Positions 12,156 through 24,025 of a stretch of DNA of 64,000 nucleotides are shown piece after piece. The DNA is taken from positions 744,001 through 808,000 of the forward strand of contig CM041200.1 in NCBI GenBank assembly GCA_023078555.1. The letters are read 5' to 3'. Position numbers and translations under genes: made by a program. Numbering within the stretch: position 1 is the first letter of the stretch; each line of letters starts with the position of its first letter. The notes beneath the pieces are model-generated. The model saw only the letters and a list, made by a program, of their open reading frames with translations, searched no databases and was not told the origin of the DNA. This DNA is from Ulva prolifera (Eukaryota > Chlorophyta > Ulvophyceae > Ulvales > Ulvaceae).

Positions 12156-12725
12156 TCTGTCTCGTCGAGTGCGGTCTCGTGGTCAGGCTGCAATCTGTAT
12201 AATCCGCTGAACTTCAAACATCCGCTGACCCCCTGAGGACAGCGCCGCGTGTGTTTGCATTCAGACACGGTTAACGTGCCACGTATCCATCGCCAGAGAT
12301 AGCACACCTGCTACAGAATTCTGGGCACGAATATGACTGCGCTGCACCCAAGCCACTTCCCGGCCCGCCAATTTACTGTATAACGCACTTGTATCTTCCC
12401 TACACACTGAAAGGTGATCGAATCATACTCGGTGCTGCCATGATACATCAGGTTCTTGATAGTACCTAATCTTGCCGTTGGCAATTCACAGCTACACCCT
12501 TCGGTGCGTCTGTCGTCGTTGTACTTGCAGAAGACAGCGTTGCCTTGCCTTGACTTCAGCCAATCAACACAACTATTCAAATATCTATGCACCTGCGTGT
12601 CAGAGCCTGGACAACTGCGTAGATAACATTCTTCCGTTTTTGGCACAGGCGATCCGGCAGTGCCCTGCGTGTCCAGCCTGCGTAGCTGAGCACCAGATCA
12701 AGATTCGCCGGAAAATACTCACGTG
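12156..12725. promoter_or_regulatory. Divergent intergenic region between NOC2 and RPB12
   Basis: About 570 bp separate the NOC2 start (minus) from the RPB12 start (plus), so this interval must hold both promoters. No clear TATA box was seen. A 111-codon ORF on the minus strand has no recognisable features and is probably chance. Confidence 0.5.
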
Positions 12726-12905
12726 ATGCCGCCTGTTATTGTCGGACAACAACAGCCGCAGACTGCGAAAGTCGCGTATACCTGCGGATCGTGCGGCGTC
12801 GAGCTGCACTTGAAGCTCAACGACGCTGTCCAATGCACAGAATGCGGATGCCGAATTTTATACAAGAAACGCACTCGGAACGTGGTACAATTTGAAGCAC
12901 GATGA
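12726..12905 (+). CDS. RPB12: DNA-directed RNA polymerases I, II and III subunit RPB12 (RPABC4)
   Basis: Intronless 59-residue ORF. It has the small zinc-ribbon of the subunit shared by all three nuclear RNA polymerases: YTCGSCGVE, then CTECGCRILYKKRTR and the ending VVQFEAR, very close to the eukaryotic consensus. The two CxxC pairs bind one zinc. The ATG at 12726 gives the usual length; an upstream in-frame GTG is ignored. The gene shares its upstream region with NOC2, which could coordinate two growth-related genes (inference). Confidence 0.95.
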   Translation: MPPVIVGQQQPQTAKVAYTCGSCGVELHLKLNDAVQCTECGCRILYKKRTRNVVQFEAR

Positions 12906-13329
12906 CCCAGGTTCTTTGCACGGTGCGCCGTGAGAACCATCCCGGATCAGAAACGAGACCTTGCAAGGAAATTGGTCAGAAGAGATCCTGAACCCTGTTA
13001 CTATTGAAGCACGAGGCTGGGTCAACGGCCGCCTAGCTGGATTTTACACGCATCTAGCTGCGTGTGCGCAACGTCCATCGGCTTGCGTCAGACGTGCAGG
13101 CTAAGCGTTAGGTGCACGGGCATGCATGGGCGTCTTGCTTGCTTGCTACAGGCTCTTCGCGCGCAGCCGTAGCAGCGGTACAGTAGCCCAGTTGCTTGTG
13201 ATGTATAACGATCAGAGGATATGATGTGTATGCAGTCGGCCGCGATGTAATGATACGTCTTCTCATTGTTTCAGCATGATCTTCGTTGCGTTCATTGCTG
13301 TTTGAGGCTGCTTCAATCTCCGACTTTCA
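12906..13329. other. Intergenic stretch before BASS4
   Basis: Holds the 3' flank of RPB12 and the 5' flank of BASS4, including short GCTT-type repeats near 13135. No coding potential recognised. Confidence 0.5.
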
Positions 13330-15113
13330 ATGAAGCTGTTCCAGCGCAATGGGATGCGTGTCCACACTGCATCACCAATTCTCTCGGGTTCCGCTCTGCG
13401 ACGTCTGTATGCGCTGCCGCGAAAGCTGCATAGATCAGTGTCACAGAATGACACCAGAAAGCGCACGGGAGCATCCTCTCGCATTTTTCAGCCCCACAAG
13501 CGTCCTGTCACCGCTGTGGCAAATGGTGAAGGCAAAAATGGGTCGGGGGTGTCGGGACTTGCAACCCTGTGGAATATAGTAGACAGTCAGTTTTTGCCAA
13601 TCGCTCTGGCGCTGTCTTTGACAGCCGGATATACACTTCCGGGCCTTGCTTTGCGGGCAGATGCTGCAAATGTGTCCAAGATATCAACATTTGTGATTTT
13701 CATAATCTCTGGTGCGTGTTATCTCTCGTAGGTCCTCCTACCGCATGTATGGGCAGCCAAGTGTGAAATACATAATGAGCACACGTATCATTTCACATCC
13801 ATACTTCAAGTCCTTGCAGGGTTGAACATGCGTCGTGGAGAAGCAATGCAAGCCTTGCGCAGCCAGAAAGCATTTATATTCGGCCTGCTGTCAATTTTGT
13901 TCATTACACCATTGGCAGGCAGGTTCTTGATGCAGATAAGCATGCAGCCAGCCGAACTGATGGTTGGCCTAGCTATCTTTGTCTGCATGCCAACATCGCT
14001 ATCGGCGAACATTGCTCTGTCGGGGGTAAGTCGGGCGCCCTGCCAGCTGTTCTTGCAGCATGTCACACACTGCTGATCTTTTGTGTCCTACTGGGTGGGG
14101 TGGCGTGTGCTAGTTGAGAACTCAGCTAGCACAAGAAGATGGCAATCTTCTTGAGGGCGTGCATCATGGAGCTCATGTGCAAGCTGAGTGTGGGAATTGC
14201 AGGCAAGCGCTGCAGGGGTTACCACACTTTCTGCTTGTGCACATGGTCCACATTGACAGCAGCAGCTGTCTGGAGACCAGCTGCGCTTGTGTCCACATCA
14301 TATATGGGCGCTGACCATCTCATTAACGTGAACACTGCACGCAGTATGCAGGCTGTGGGCGCGAACACGGCAATGTCAATTCTTTTGACCACATCATCAA
14401 ACGTGATTTCAATTTTCACCGTCCCACTGATGCTTGCCACAGTCCTGAAATCATCCGAAGCCATTGCATTTGATATTGCTGCATTGATCAAGAGTCTGAT
14501 TCGAACCGTGCTCATGCCACTGCTTCTGGGGTCTTCCTTGCGAATCTTGCCACAGGTACAGTCCTCCTATTCCCGATGAATGTGACCACAGCGGCCAACT
14601 TTTTGCTGAGACTAGGGCGCCAACAGTATCATTATGTATGACGGTCATGAACACAAGGTGCAGGTAAGGCAAGCAATGGACCATAATCGAAAAATAGTGC
14701 GAAATTTATCAACGATGTGCCTCGCAACTGTGCCCTTCACACAGATCGGAGTTGCAAAAGCTCATGGACACACTCAGGGACTGACGTTTACTATGTTGTT
14801 GAAGCTAGTGGGAGTCATCGTTGTAATGCTGTTGTGTATACGGGCTTTCAATGTCATGGCTGTACACGCTTTGAAGTTGGGAAAAAAACAGAAGGATCCA
14901 AAAGCTATCAAGCGGGCAGTTGTCTTGGCGGCGAGCCAGAAGACATTGCCAATTGCGGTAGCCGTCATCATGCAGCTCGGGGATACAATTGGACAGCGAG
15001 CAGGCCTTGCTGTCCTACCTTGTGTGCTTGCACATTTTTCACAAGTGGTTGTAGATTCCATGCTCGTGGGTTGGTGGAGAGGTCGCGACGGTGAGCAGGT
15101 CCTATCGGACTGA
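13330..15113 (+). CDS. BASS4: BASS4-like plastid sodium/metabolite cotransporter (SBF-like)
   Basis: Four exons in phase: 13330-13711, 13820-14025, 14352-14555 and 14664-15113 (stop TGA). The first ~70 residues are rich in Arg, Ser and Ala with few acids, like a chloroplast transit peptide. The rest is an SBF-like (SLC10A7-type) carrier of about 9-10 membrane segments: ISTFVIFIISGLNMRRGEA, the motif LAIFVCMPTSLSANIAL, then GANTAMSILLTTSSNVISIFTVP, and late ASQKTLPIAVAVIMQLG with LPCVLAHFSQVVVDS. These match Arabidopsis BASS4 block by block across the exon joins. It probably moves an organic anion with sodium across the plastid envelope; the substrate is unknown. A possible donor at about 15090 could give an alternative end. 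Confidence 0.85.
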
Positions 15114-15900
15114 AGGGGACAGCAGACTTTTTGGTGCCCTAGCTAAATTGCATACTGTCGCTGCTGCTGTTGTAGAGTCCAGCGTCAAGCCGCTGACTCG
15201 GCACTCACATTCCTGCAGGTTGGCACCTTCGGTGAGAACGGTGATGCACCCGACCTGCATGCCCGCGGAATCGGCAGTACGACATCAACGATGCTGTTGA
15301 AAGCTATGATTGGCATAGCGGCATCGTGGCCAACATCGGCGTTGCGAACCCGGGACTTGGACACAACCGCTTTAGCCAATGTTGTCCCAGGTATCGCTGA
15401 CCCTGGCGTTGACATGATGTCGCGATTTGCTTTGTGCACCCATGACAAGCAGGACATGTTGACTCCTATCGAAGGGCAGGTGGCAGTTGTTGCGTCCTGA
15501 ATGCTGCGACGCATGCTGGTTCGGCTGTCTCATCGATTGTTCACAATGGAAGAGCAATCGATCGACGCGAATGACAGACGTGCTCAGTGTAAATATACAT
15601 TCCTTTTCCTCCTTGCCCACTGGCCCCGACAGCATAGTCTTCTGCATAGCTCTGTCTTGCGTACGTCAGCGGGCCCGTTGTTCATTCTGTTTATTGGCTA
15701 CAGGTGTCCGCTCTATGTTTCCTGATAATAGACTGGAGGCCAACTTCGGCAAGCACATGAGGTTGCACAAAGCGTCTGTGTTGCATTTTAGGACTCCATG
15801 TTAGATAGCATGTCAACGTGATCTGTCCTCCGATTTTGTGCGTCTCGTGCCGTCCCCTGTGCTGTGGTGAATATGTCTTGAGCCATTCACAGTTTCACAA
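15114..15900. other. Intergenic stretch with unassigned ORFs, BASS4 to RHD3
   Basis: Open stretches exist on both strands at about 15185-15514 with GCAG- and GT-like borders, so an alternative BASS4 3' exon or a short unknown gene is possible. No family is recognised. The last part is the 5' flank of the RHD3 gene. Confidence 0.35.
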
Positions 15901-18900
15901 TGGGGAAGCAGATTCAAGTGATCAGCGCGACCGGAAAATATGAATCACAGAACGTACAGGAATTTCTTCACCAAAATAGCTTGGAGTATTCCGGGGTCAG
16001 CTACACAACGGTCGCGATTATGGGGCCACAGAGTTCTGGCAAGAGCACCTTGCTCAATGCCGTGGTACGAAACTTCTCTCCCGCCCACAGCAGTTGAAAT
16101 GATGTGTCATGCTTCAAGTCATCTTTCATTAGGGCCGTGGTGTCGTACTGTGGTCCTCTGAGCCGATTCTGGCGACAGCTACCGGACCAACCCGTGAAAG
16201 ACCATCGCATACCGTCTGCAGTTTGGGACGGATTTCAAGATGATGAACGCTGAAGACGGTCGATGCCAGACTACCCAGGGAGTTTGGCTTGATCTGTCTC
16301 CAAAGCTGCCGGACGTGCCAACACTGGTTATGGACCTGGAAGGGTCAGATGGCCGGGAGCGTGGCGAGGATGACACCACTTTCGAACGTCAGAGTGCCCT
16401 TTTCGCTCTCGCGACGTCCGATATTCTTATGATCAATTTATTTGCCGTGAACATTGGACGTGTACAAGGATCTGGTGCACCGCTTCTGAAGACTGTCCTC
16501 CAGGTGGATTCCGGCGAAGTCTTGTGTAGTTGCTATCACTGAATCAACATGAATACTCTCTGTACTTGACACTCTGATCTAGTGCACTCCATATGCTGCT
16601 CGATGTACTCTGCTGCAATAATGTACGTGGGACATGAACAAGCAACATTGTATGATTATCTTGACAACTGCACATGAATGAGGCCAATGGCAGATTAATG
16701 CAGGTGAATCTCAAGCTGTTCCAAGCTGCACCAGGCAAGCATAAAACCATCTTGCTTATTGTCATCCGAGACCGCACACGCACGCCGCATACCAAGATGG
16801 CTGCCGATATGCGGGCCGACCTGGATAGTATCTGGGCGTCGTTAGTCAAGCCCCCGGAATACGTTGATGCACCACTTGATGACTTTTTTGAGCTGCAGTA
16901 TGTGTCGCTACCAAGTTTTGAGGTTGAAGAAGATGAATTTCGAGCAGAATGTACCTTCCTGCGCCGACGTTTCACAAATCTACACGAAGACTCTTTCCTG
17001 CGGCTAGATGAGTCCAAGGTTCGATCATGGATCTGGATCTGTTGTAGATGCTCTCTCCCGAACGTGTTTCCACCACCCAGGCACCATTCTCTTTGTCCAT
17101 ACACCCCATGTCCAACCTGCTGAGTACTCGGCAACCTGCTGTGTCATACCTTTGCCCTTTATGCCACACCATCCTACTTCACAAGCTATGGCGTTAGCAT
17201 TTCTGGAAGCTCGTATGCTTTGCTGTTGCGGATTGAGGAGCATGTTGCAGGTTCCAGCCAGTGCTCTGAATCTAAACCTTCAGGAAGTCTGGAACGTCAT
17301 ATCAGCACAAAGGGACCTTGATCTTCCTGCTCACAAAGTAATGGTTGCACATATACGCTGCAAAGACATTGCAGCTGAACAGCTCGCTGCAGTGCAACAG
17401 GACAGCGCATGGATAAACCTAATTGACGAAGCATCCTCTGGCTTGACCTTCCTGTCAGATTTCGGCAGTCGAGCATCTGCCCTAATTGAGTCATGCCTGT
17501 ATGGCTACGACACTGATGCGATGTACTTTGTGGAGAGCGTACGTAGTGAGCAGAAAGCTGAGCTTCGGCACGGCCTCTCTTCTGCGCTGCAGCCTGCTTT
17601 TGAGGCGCAAAGAGACCTGCTGCAAACGCAACTCCTGAAAAAATTCGAGGCTGCCTTGGCGCATGTGCAGACGAACGCAGATGAAAATTTTGTTGATGTT
17701 GCCAAGTGCCTAATAGCTGAGCTGTCGGCCCAGTATGATGGTACGACTTGCAGATCATGAGGTTGGTCATCTCGCCCTTTCAGATATACCAGACTTGTCG
17801 GCGGTCTGTGCAGAACAGCTACAAACAAACCTGCTTCCTGAACTCGCGGAATATGATTCTGCCACAGCGGGCTTTGCAGCTGCACTTGAAAGTGCCGAGA
17901 CTGCAGCACGGAACGGCGCGGTCCAAACGTGTGAGGCAAAAGCTATGGAAGATGTTGAAGCAGCGGTGGATGGTCCGGCATGGATGCTGATATCGCAGCT
18001 CCCATCAGATCTCTGGCCACAGCTCCGCTCACTAATGAAGCAGGCACTCAAGCGTAGTGTAGCAAGTGTTGACCACGAGCTCAGTGGCTTTGGGTATGGC
18101 CGCACACCGATGCTGTGTGGCGATGCTCTTGTGTGACTTGCATTTCTATGTGAGCTACATGAAGCCACAGGGATGAGAGTGTGCATTGGTCAGCCGTTCG
18201 CGTGAATGGCATGAACTGTTATAAAACAAATGCGTGTCCTTCACATGCCCAGCGTCCCTTTCGAGCCTTGTTGCCAACACATTCCTTCTCAGCCTGTGCA
18301 GATTTGTTGATCAATGATCGTTTGTAGGGTTCCAGACGACCAGGTCACAGCTCTGCATCTCAGGATTGCAACATCTATGGCAAGCAAGCTTGTTAAGGCC
18401 CTGCAGAAGTTCCTGCGGCAGATCAATCAGCATCTTCTGACCAAATTCACGACGCACTTTGAAGAGGAAGATGGTGTACGTCGGCCTTGGAATTCAGATC
18501 TACAGAAAGACGCAGAAAAGGCACGCACAGAGTGTGCCGGAGCACTGATGCAGGCAGCTGTTGTTCCACATGGCCTGCATGTGCCTGGAGTCCCAGACTC
18601 TGTATTCAAACGGGCCAAGGTGACTGCTGACACACTTGCGTGACTGCTGACACTCTTGTTCAAGCAACTGGCCATTCTGCCATGCTCTTTCTCCAATTCA
18701 AGTTGCTGTTGCTTGTATGGATGTCCTGGTACACATGCAGGAGAGTATCTGGGAGTTCGTGCAACATACCAGCATTCCATCAAATGTGCCTGACTCAAGT
18801 GCAGAGGAGCGCAGTATGCCGTCACTGCTGACAATGGTCAAATGGGATTCAGATGTTGCACCTGAGGCAGTTTTGCTGTCACCGGCTGACGTCCGCCAAA

Positions 18901-19569
18901 CATGGCTGGAATTTATGATGGTGCGGCACATTGACACCCGCACCCGTGCTCTTGTTGCAAATGCTTCATCATTTTCGCTTTCAATCCTTTTGACCATGAG
19001 GCCGCTGATGCCATGTTCCTGAAGAGAAAGTCTAGCAGTTTATGAATGTCAGTGGTGGTGCTTGCATGTAGGCTTCCCAAACGGTAGTGCGGCGAGCAAA
19101 GGAGCTACAAGACGAGCGCAGGCGGTCAACACAGCGACCTTTGCCGCTATGGGTGTTTCCCGCTTTGATATTCTTTGGGTGGAATGAGGTCATGGGCCTG
19201 TTGAAATCCCCAGTGTGGTTGTTGGCGTGTGTGCTCCTGCTGTTGTTTCTGTATCAATTGTACAACGACCTTGAGGTTGACAAGGAGATTGAGAAGGGGC
19301 TACCAGCGTCCGCCATCTCTATCGGGCATAAGCTCGTGCCAACCTCCAGGCGCATCTTCATAAATACATTTCAGGCATCCAAGAAGATTTTTGAGACTGC
19401 AGTAACGGATGACTCAGTGGCACACGACGCGCAAGGCAATAAGGTTGACAGGCGTGCTGATGGCCGCGGATCTGAGGTGGAAATGCAGCATGTGCATGAC
19501 TCGCCTGTGCATGGACTGCATCAACGCCGACACGCAGCAACCATAGAACGTACTCAAGCTTCAATGTAA
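15901..19569 (+). CDS. RHD3: RHD3/Sey1-type dynamin-like GTPase (ER membrane fusion)
   Basis: Multi-exon gene. Firm exons: 15901-16064, 16222-16503, 16704-17018, 17251-17740, 17814-18093 and 18328-18619, then about 18700-18940, and a last exon ending at 19569 (TAA). The P-loop GPQSSGKST, the G3 block [17 protein letters not shown] and the G4 block VIRDRTRTP are intact. [16 protein letters not shown] marks the start of the helical stalk. The C-terminus has the two-part membrane hairpin ([20 protein letters not shown] then [14 protein letters not shown]) and an amphipathic tail ([13 protein letters not shown]). Proteins of this family sit in the ER membrane and fuse tubules at three-way junctions, as atlastin does in animals. 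Length and order agree with plant RHD3. The exon edges near 18620-19090 are approximate. Confidence 0.92.
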
Positions 19570-20655
19570 ACTGAACAAAAGCCTGTCCAGTGTGCGAAAA
19601 CAATGACCTTGTTGCAAAGCCAGAAACAGGTTACACGAAATTTCTGATTCAGATTCAAGCATGACTTATTCAGTCTCGTACATTTTATGTGCTGTGGTGT
19701 ATCTTGTGTATCGAGCGACAGCCCCCCATTGATACGTCCATGTGGCCAAAGGATACGCTTTTTGAAAGAGACAAATCGCTGCTGCAAATTGATGCCAAAT
19801 TGATGCCATGCCTACAGGGCAATTGTCTCTGTTGAAAGTGAGTCAGCATCTAGAAGCTTCTGATTGTGTATGGTGCTGGAGTGTACTGGAAGTATCCAGT
19901 TGGGGCCAGATAGGCCTGGATATTCTAGAGGACTCTAGATACAGTGTGTGATTACAAGTGTGCTTTGGAGGGCAGCACAAGACAGGCAGTAGGCCTGGTG
20001 TGCGGAATATATATAAAGGCGCGGTTGCGCTGGTGTTGTTTACTCTTTCTCTGTCTCCGTGTAACATCGATACATACCAATTCTCAACAGTCTCCACCAT
20101 CCCAGGGTTCCGAAACGTCACAGACGCTACCACCATCGATCCGCACACAGCCAAAACCACGTAGTCTCGCATGGCAGAGAGAGAAGGGGCCACGCTCCAC
20201 GCGCTGAATGCAACGGCGCCAACAGTAGATGCACGAATGTACGAATGTACGAATGTCGTCCTAGCCTAGCATGGGCGTTTGGATCCGGATGTATTTTGCA
20301 GCGGGTCGCGGCTCGCTGCGATTCATGGTGTACCCAGTACAGACCCATGCACGTACAATTCATACCAGCAGTGCGCAGCGGCTGCGCGCGATTTCCGACG
20401 GTCACACGAATCAGCAGAGGGCTAGAAGGCCACTTCTCGTTGGCATGCGGCGAGCGAGCCACAGGCAGTGAACTCTTCATCACATTCTTATGGACAAGCT
20501 GATACTGGCTGGGCTTGGAAGCGGGTGTTTTGTGGTGGACAGCTGGATGGTCATTGTGACCGTGCATCAAATGCAGTGCCGCGGCGTCGAGCGGTCACCG
20601 AGGCGGACATGTTAAGATGCCACCGAGTTGCAGCCAAACCCAATTTATTTGCAAT
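19570..20655. other. 3' flank of RHD3 and intergenic DNA with a TATA-like motif
   Basis: A TATA-like run (GAATATATATAAAGG) is centred near 20012 on the plus strand and is followed by a pyrimidine-rich stretch. An 8-bp unit (ACGAATGT) is repeated three times near 20235. ORFs on both strands (for example minus 20193-19843, with a hydrophobic start) lack any recognisable family. Confidence 0.4.
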
Positions 20656-21166
20656 TTATTGATTATTGGGATAGCTGAGCGCCGCGTCTCGGGCTGGGAA
20701 GTCATTGTGTAGGATCGGCTTCCATATGCTAGTGAAGCGTCCAGAAGCTGTGCCTGTGTCGCGCTTGATGGTCACATTCGTTGCGGAGGCATTGAAACAG
20801 GAGATCGCACACATAGCTATGGCTGTGGCCGCGGCTGTGGCCAGCGCGGGTGCTGACGTTGCGTGGGTGTGTTGGTGTGTGCTGCGTGTGGCTGGTTGCT
20901 TGGGTGTGCGGTTCCCTTGGTTGTTGCCCGCGGTACCACCTGCCTTGCTTGCCGTGTCCTGGTAACACAGCCACCAACTTGGTTTGTGTTCGGTTGGGCT
21001 GACACAGGTTGATGCCCCTGGGAGGTAAGACGCTCGGAAGGGTATCCCTTCCGAGCGTCTGATATACGATCGCGCGAACTGCAGCGGACGCTGCCGCAAG
21101 ACGCAGCGGCGACCAGGCTGTGGTTGCAGCTCGAGCACATGCACGCGTGAATACCTTGCTTAGCAC
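20656..21166 (-). CDS. Small putative mitochondrial membrane protein (unrecognised)
   Basis: Two exons fit in phase: 21166-21068 and 20958-20656 (stop TAA), giving about 133 residues. The N-terminus (MLSKVFTRACARAATT... RLAAASAAVRAI) has Arg, Ser and Ala with no acids, as in a mitochondrial presequence. Then come a low-complexity Thr/Gln/Pro linker, one hydrophobic segment (ATAAATAIAMCAISCF) and a polar C-terminus ending ALSYPNNQ. This layout suits a small subunit or assembly factor of an inner-membrane complex (inference only; I do not recognise the family). The intron is 109 bp and contains a perfect hairpin just after the donor. Confidence 0.45.
21028..21060. repeat. Perfect 15-bp inverted repeat with 3-base loop
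   Basis: Arms 21028-21042 and 21046-21060 (AGACGCTCGGAAGGG and its exact complement) flank the loop TAT. On the minus strand it begins 7 bases inside the proposed intron of the small mitochondrial gene. Confidence 0.95.
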
Positions 21167-21199
21167 GGGGGCAGGACCTGTGAGTCAAATGCGAGCCTT

Positions 21200-21216
21200 G
21201 GGGGGGGGGGGGGGGG
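21200..21216 (+). repeat. Poly-G run of 17 bases
   Basis: Homopolymer G tract just upstream (in the minus sense) of the small mitochondrial gene. Confidence 0.95.
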
Positions 21217-22400
21217 CATCAAAGTGGCTGATCCCTGATCTCCCGGTTAGTTGATGTGTGAATGTCTTACGACTGTTCATTGGATTTTCTGTCATGGGAT
21301 GCAAACGTGTCGAAGGACATAGGATCAACAGCAATTGCAGCCCTCCGTGTTCCTTTGATGTACTCAGAAGCATGGTGCGTGACAAGATGCACTACATTGA
21401 TAGATCACTGCATAGGGGTGAGCTAGCAGGGCACAGATATGCCCTCAGTGGCGGGTGTGCACAAAACCGAATGCACCTGCGGTGCAAGCAGCGGACTGTG
21501 CCGCCAAGTCAGGATATCTAGAGATATGTATGTAGTTTGTGGAGACAGCTTCGTGTTCAGTTCCGACACGAGACGTAGGATGTTTTCTGCCCCCAGCTCG
21601 TGAGCTGTGATACTCATGCTGCGCTTGCTTTGCATCTGTGTACTCTTCAGCAATCCTGCGCCCATGTGCAACATAGCATACTGGAGAGCTCACCCCTACA
21701 TGGTGCTTTTGTGTTTGACACACTTGGTGGATGACAGAGTGCCAGTGCAACACCAATCGTGCAGGCGAGAGTGGCCCTATCAACTTTGCTGTGGAGCTGT
21801 GTACACAGCTACACAGCTCCTGTTGATGCGGCACCGAGTAACCCACAGCTGTGCTTTGTCCGATCTCGTGTGTCTACAACATGCGCTGCTGTTGAGAAGG
21901 CTGTAGAAAGATGGCTGCAGTGTTCCCATTAACTGAGATGTTCCCGAGCAAGTCCCTGTGAACCCAGACAGGGCACTTGCTGGTCTTCTGGGCCTCTGCG
22001 GCGAACACTCTGGGCCTGCATATACTTTGAGGTAAAGTGCCATGGGAGTCAGCTACAGTTGCAGCAGCTGCAGAGAAATGGGACAATGCGCAACAGGGCT
22101 AGCCGGCTGCATGCCTTCCGGGTGGCTGCTTTTTGCGTCCCTGATGGGGACCACCAGCGCTGCAGGCGGTAGGTCCTGCAAGAACCGCGCTGTGGCTGCA
22201 AAGTCCGTTTTGCAAATGCCAAAGCTGCCACAGGGTGACCACCAGACTCGAGTTCATGCATTTCCATTGATCAGAATGCACTGGAGTGGTAATCTCTGAA
22301 CCATCAAAAACCATGCCATACGCTATTGAGGGCACAAATGCCCTGCAAAGCTATGCCAGACAATTCTGATACGCTTTCCCACCAATAGATACACTGTCAT
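21217..22400. other. Unresolved stretch, possibly part of a minus-strand spliced gene
   Basis: On the minus strand several short open segments have natural-looking composition and GCAG-like acceptors, for example near 22030-21880 (VWVHRDLLGNISVNG) and 21620-21500 (AHELGAENILRLVSELN). They do not assemble into a family I know. Confidence 0.25.
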
Positions 22401-24025
22401 TTCTCAAAGCTGCAATGGCGAACTGCACTGATATATACTTTTTAGTTTCAGCCATGCATCTACCATGGCCAGTCGGAATCCTGGACTGACCAAAATGAGC
22501 CGTTTGTACACATGGTGTGCACCTGCACCTGCACAGGCACAGTCAAAACGTGCTCCTGTGGTCCTGCTTCAACAGACTGCCACGCGCTGTCCAATATGAC
22601 TCTCACCTTGTCACTGCCTCACATGAACTACCGGCCGCACCCCCGGTGCGACCAGTCCTGCTGCCAGACCAAGTGGTGACCCACAACCATTTCATCCACA
22701 ACCAGCTTTCTACACTCAGCTGACCGATGTCCCTGCCCTCGCATGCCTCGCGATGGTAAGGCCGCACACAGGCAGCTTTTCACATCTTCGCCGCACAGAC
22801 GGGCACCCTGCACTTGGCAGTGTTTGTCACTGTGGCTGGGTCAGATGTTCCCACGGTGGTCAAGAGTTGCACAGCGTGCCGGCGTGATGGGGGTACCTGG
22901 GCACCACAATTGCTGCCGTACATGTTATGAATTTGATCTGAAACGTGCAGCACAGTTTCAGGATGTGCAGACTGATCACATGTAGGAATGGGTATGCAAT
23001 TGTGCATCGCAATCGGGTATGCATGATTGCCGCAGGTGCATACAGACCTACATGCATGCATTGCTTGTGGATTGCATCAGTAGATGTCAGCTGCGCTCTG
23101 CAATTTGTCAAACAAACGCTCATGTCACATGTGTTCTTGTCAGTCTGCCGGATTCACTTGCTTCCACCCACCTGCATGCCCGAGACGGATGCAGCAAACC
23201 TCCAATCGGCGGCTTCAAACTACACCGTCTGCCACAGAGCAGCTGAGTTGATTCAGGTGTGGCTTGGAGCGAGCCGGACTACTGGTGGCAGCTCGATCCT
23301 CTGTATCTTCAAAGTTTGCACGGCTGCTGAAACACACGACCATGAAGCTATGGCGCAGGCACTTGAGAAATCCCATAAGCACTTGGTAAATCAGTCTCAT
23401 TGGAGAGGCACTCACAGAGCATTGCATGGAGAGGAGCCAAGCAGGCTTGCACAGAAAAGATTCCTGAACACCACGCTCTAAGCAATAACATAGAATTTTG
23501 AGTCCAGCATTCTTGCAGATCCACGCTATCGGAAACGGCCATGCCAGTGCATGTGCTGTCATGACACACAGATCCCTGAGTTGTGCTGAGCCCGCACGCT
23601 TGCCACTGTTATGTGCATTGCGATAGTGTATGTCAGGGACTGCCAGCTGGAGCTTCACATTCCCTGACCTGCAGTCACTTTCCGTGTCATTGCGTATGCA
23701 TATTCTGCTCGGCCGGCCGGTTGTGCTTGGTTGCAAATTCCAGAGGATTGTCTACGAGTCATCCGCTCGGTTTTGGTTTGGGGACTGGTGACTCCAATCT
23801 TGGTTTTGCCCCAGCACAGCTTTGACAACAGTCACTACAGGGCTGGCTGTTGGGAAAAAGCAGCCGATTGTGAATGCATATCGCGTAGTGTACGAACGGA
23901 CCAGGGACATTCGTGTGGCTGGGATGTACTTCGTACTAGGTGACCGACGGTTCCATTCGTTCACCCCACCAGACATTCTGTGCCTGTGCGAGGGATATCC
24001 CAGCCCTGTACTGAGTAATCTCTAG
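22401..24025 (+). CDS. Possible spliced plus-strand gene of unknown family
   Basis: Open segments with intron-like borders run to a stop at 24025. Near 22815-22930 there is LAVFVTVAGSDVPTVV followed by a CTACRR pair. About 23670-23790 reads LLGRPVVLGCKF..RIVYESS. The segment 23822-24025 reads GLAVGKKQPIVNAYRVVYE..., then MYFVLGDRRFHSFTPPD, and ends at a stop. I recognise no family and cannot fix the start or exon order, so this is a weak call. Confidence 0.28.

Noticed and set aside
12311-12646. 111-codon minus ORF between NOC2 and RPB12
   Set aside because: No recognisable motif, and it lies in the only interval available for two promoters.
20729-21188. Longer single-frame minus ORFs over the small mitochondrial gene
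   Set aside because: Their C-terminal parts are Gln/His/Pro/Thr-rich readings of the intron and of other frames. The spliced two-exon model gives a better-formed protein.
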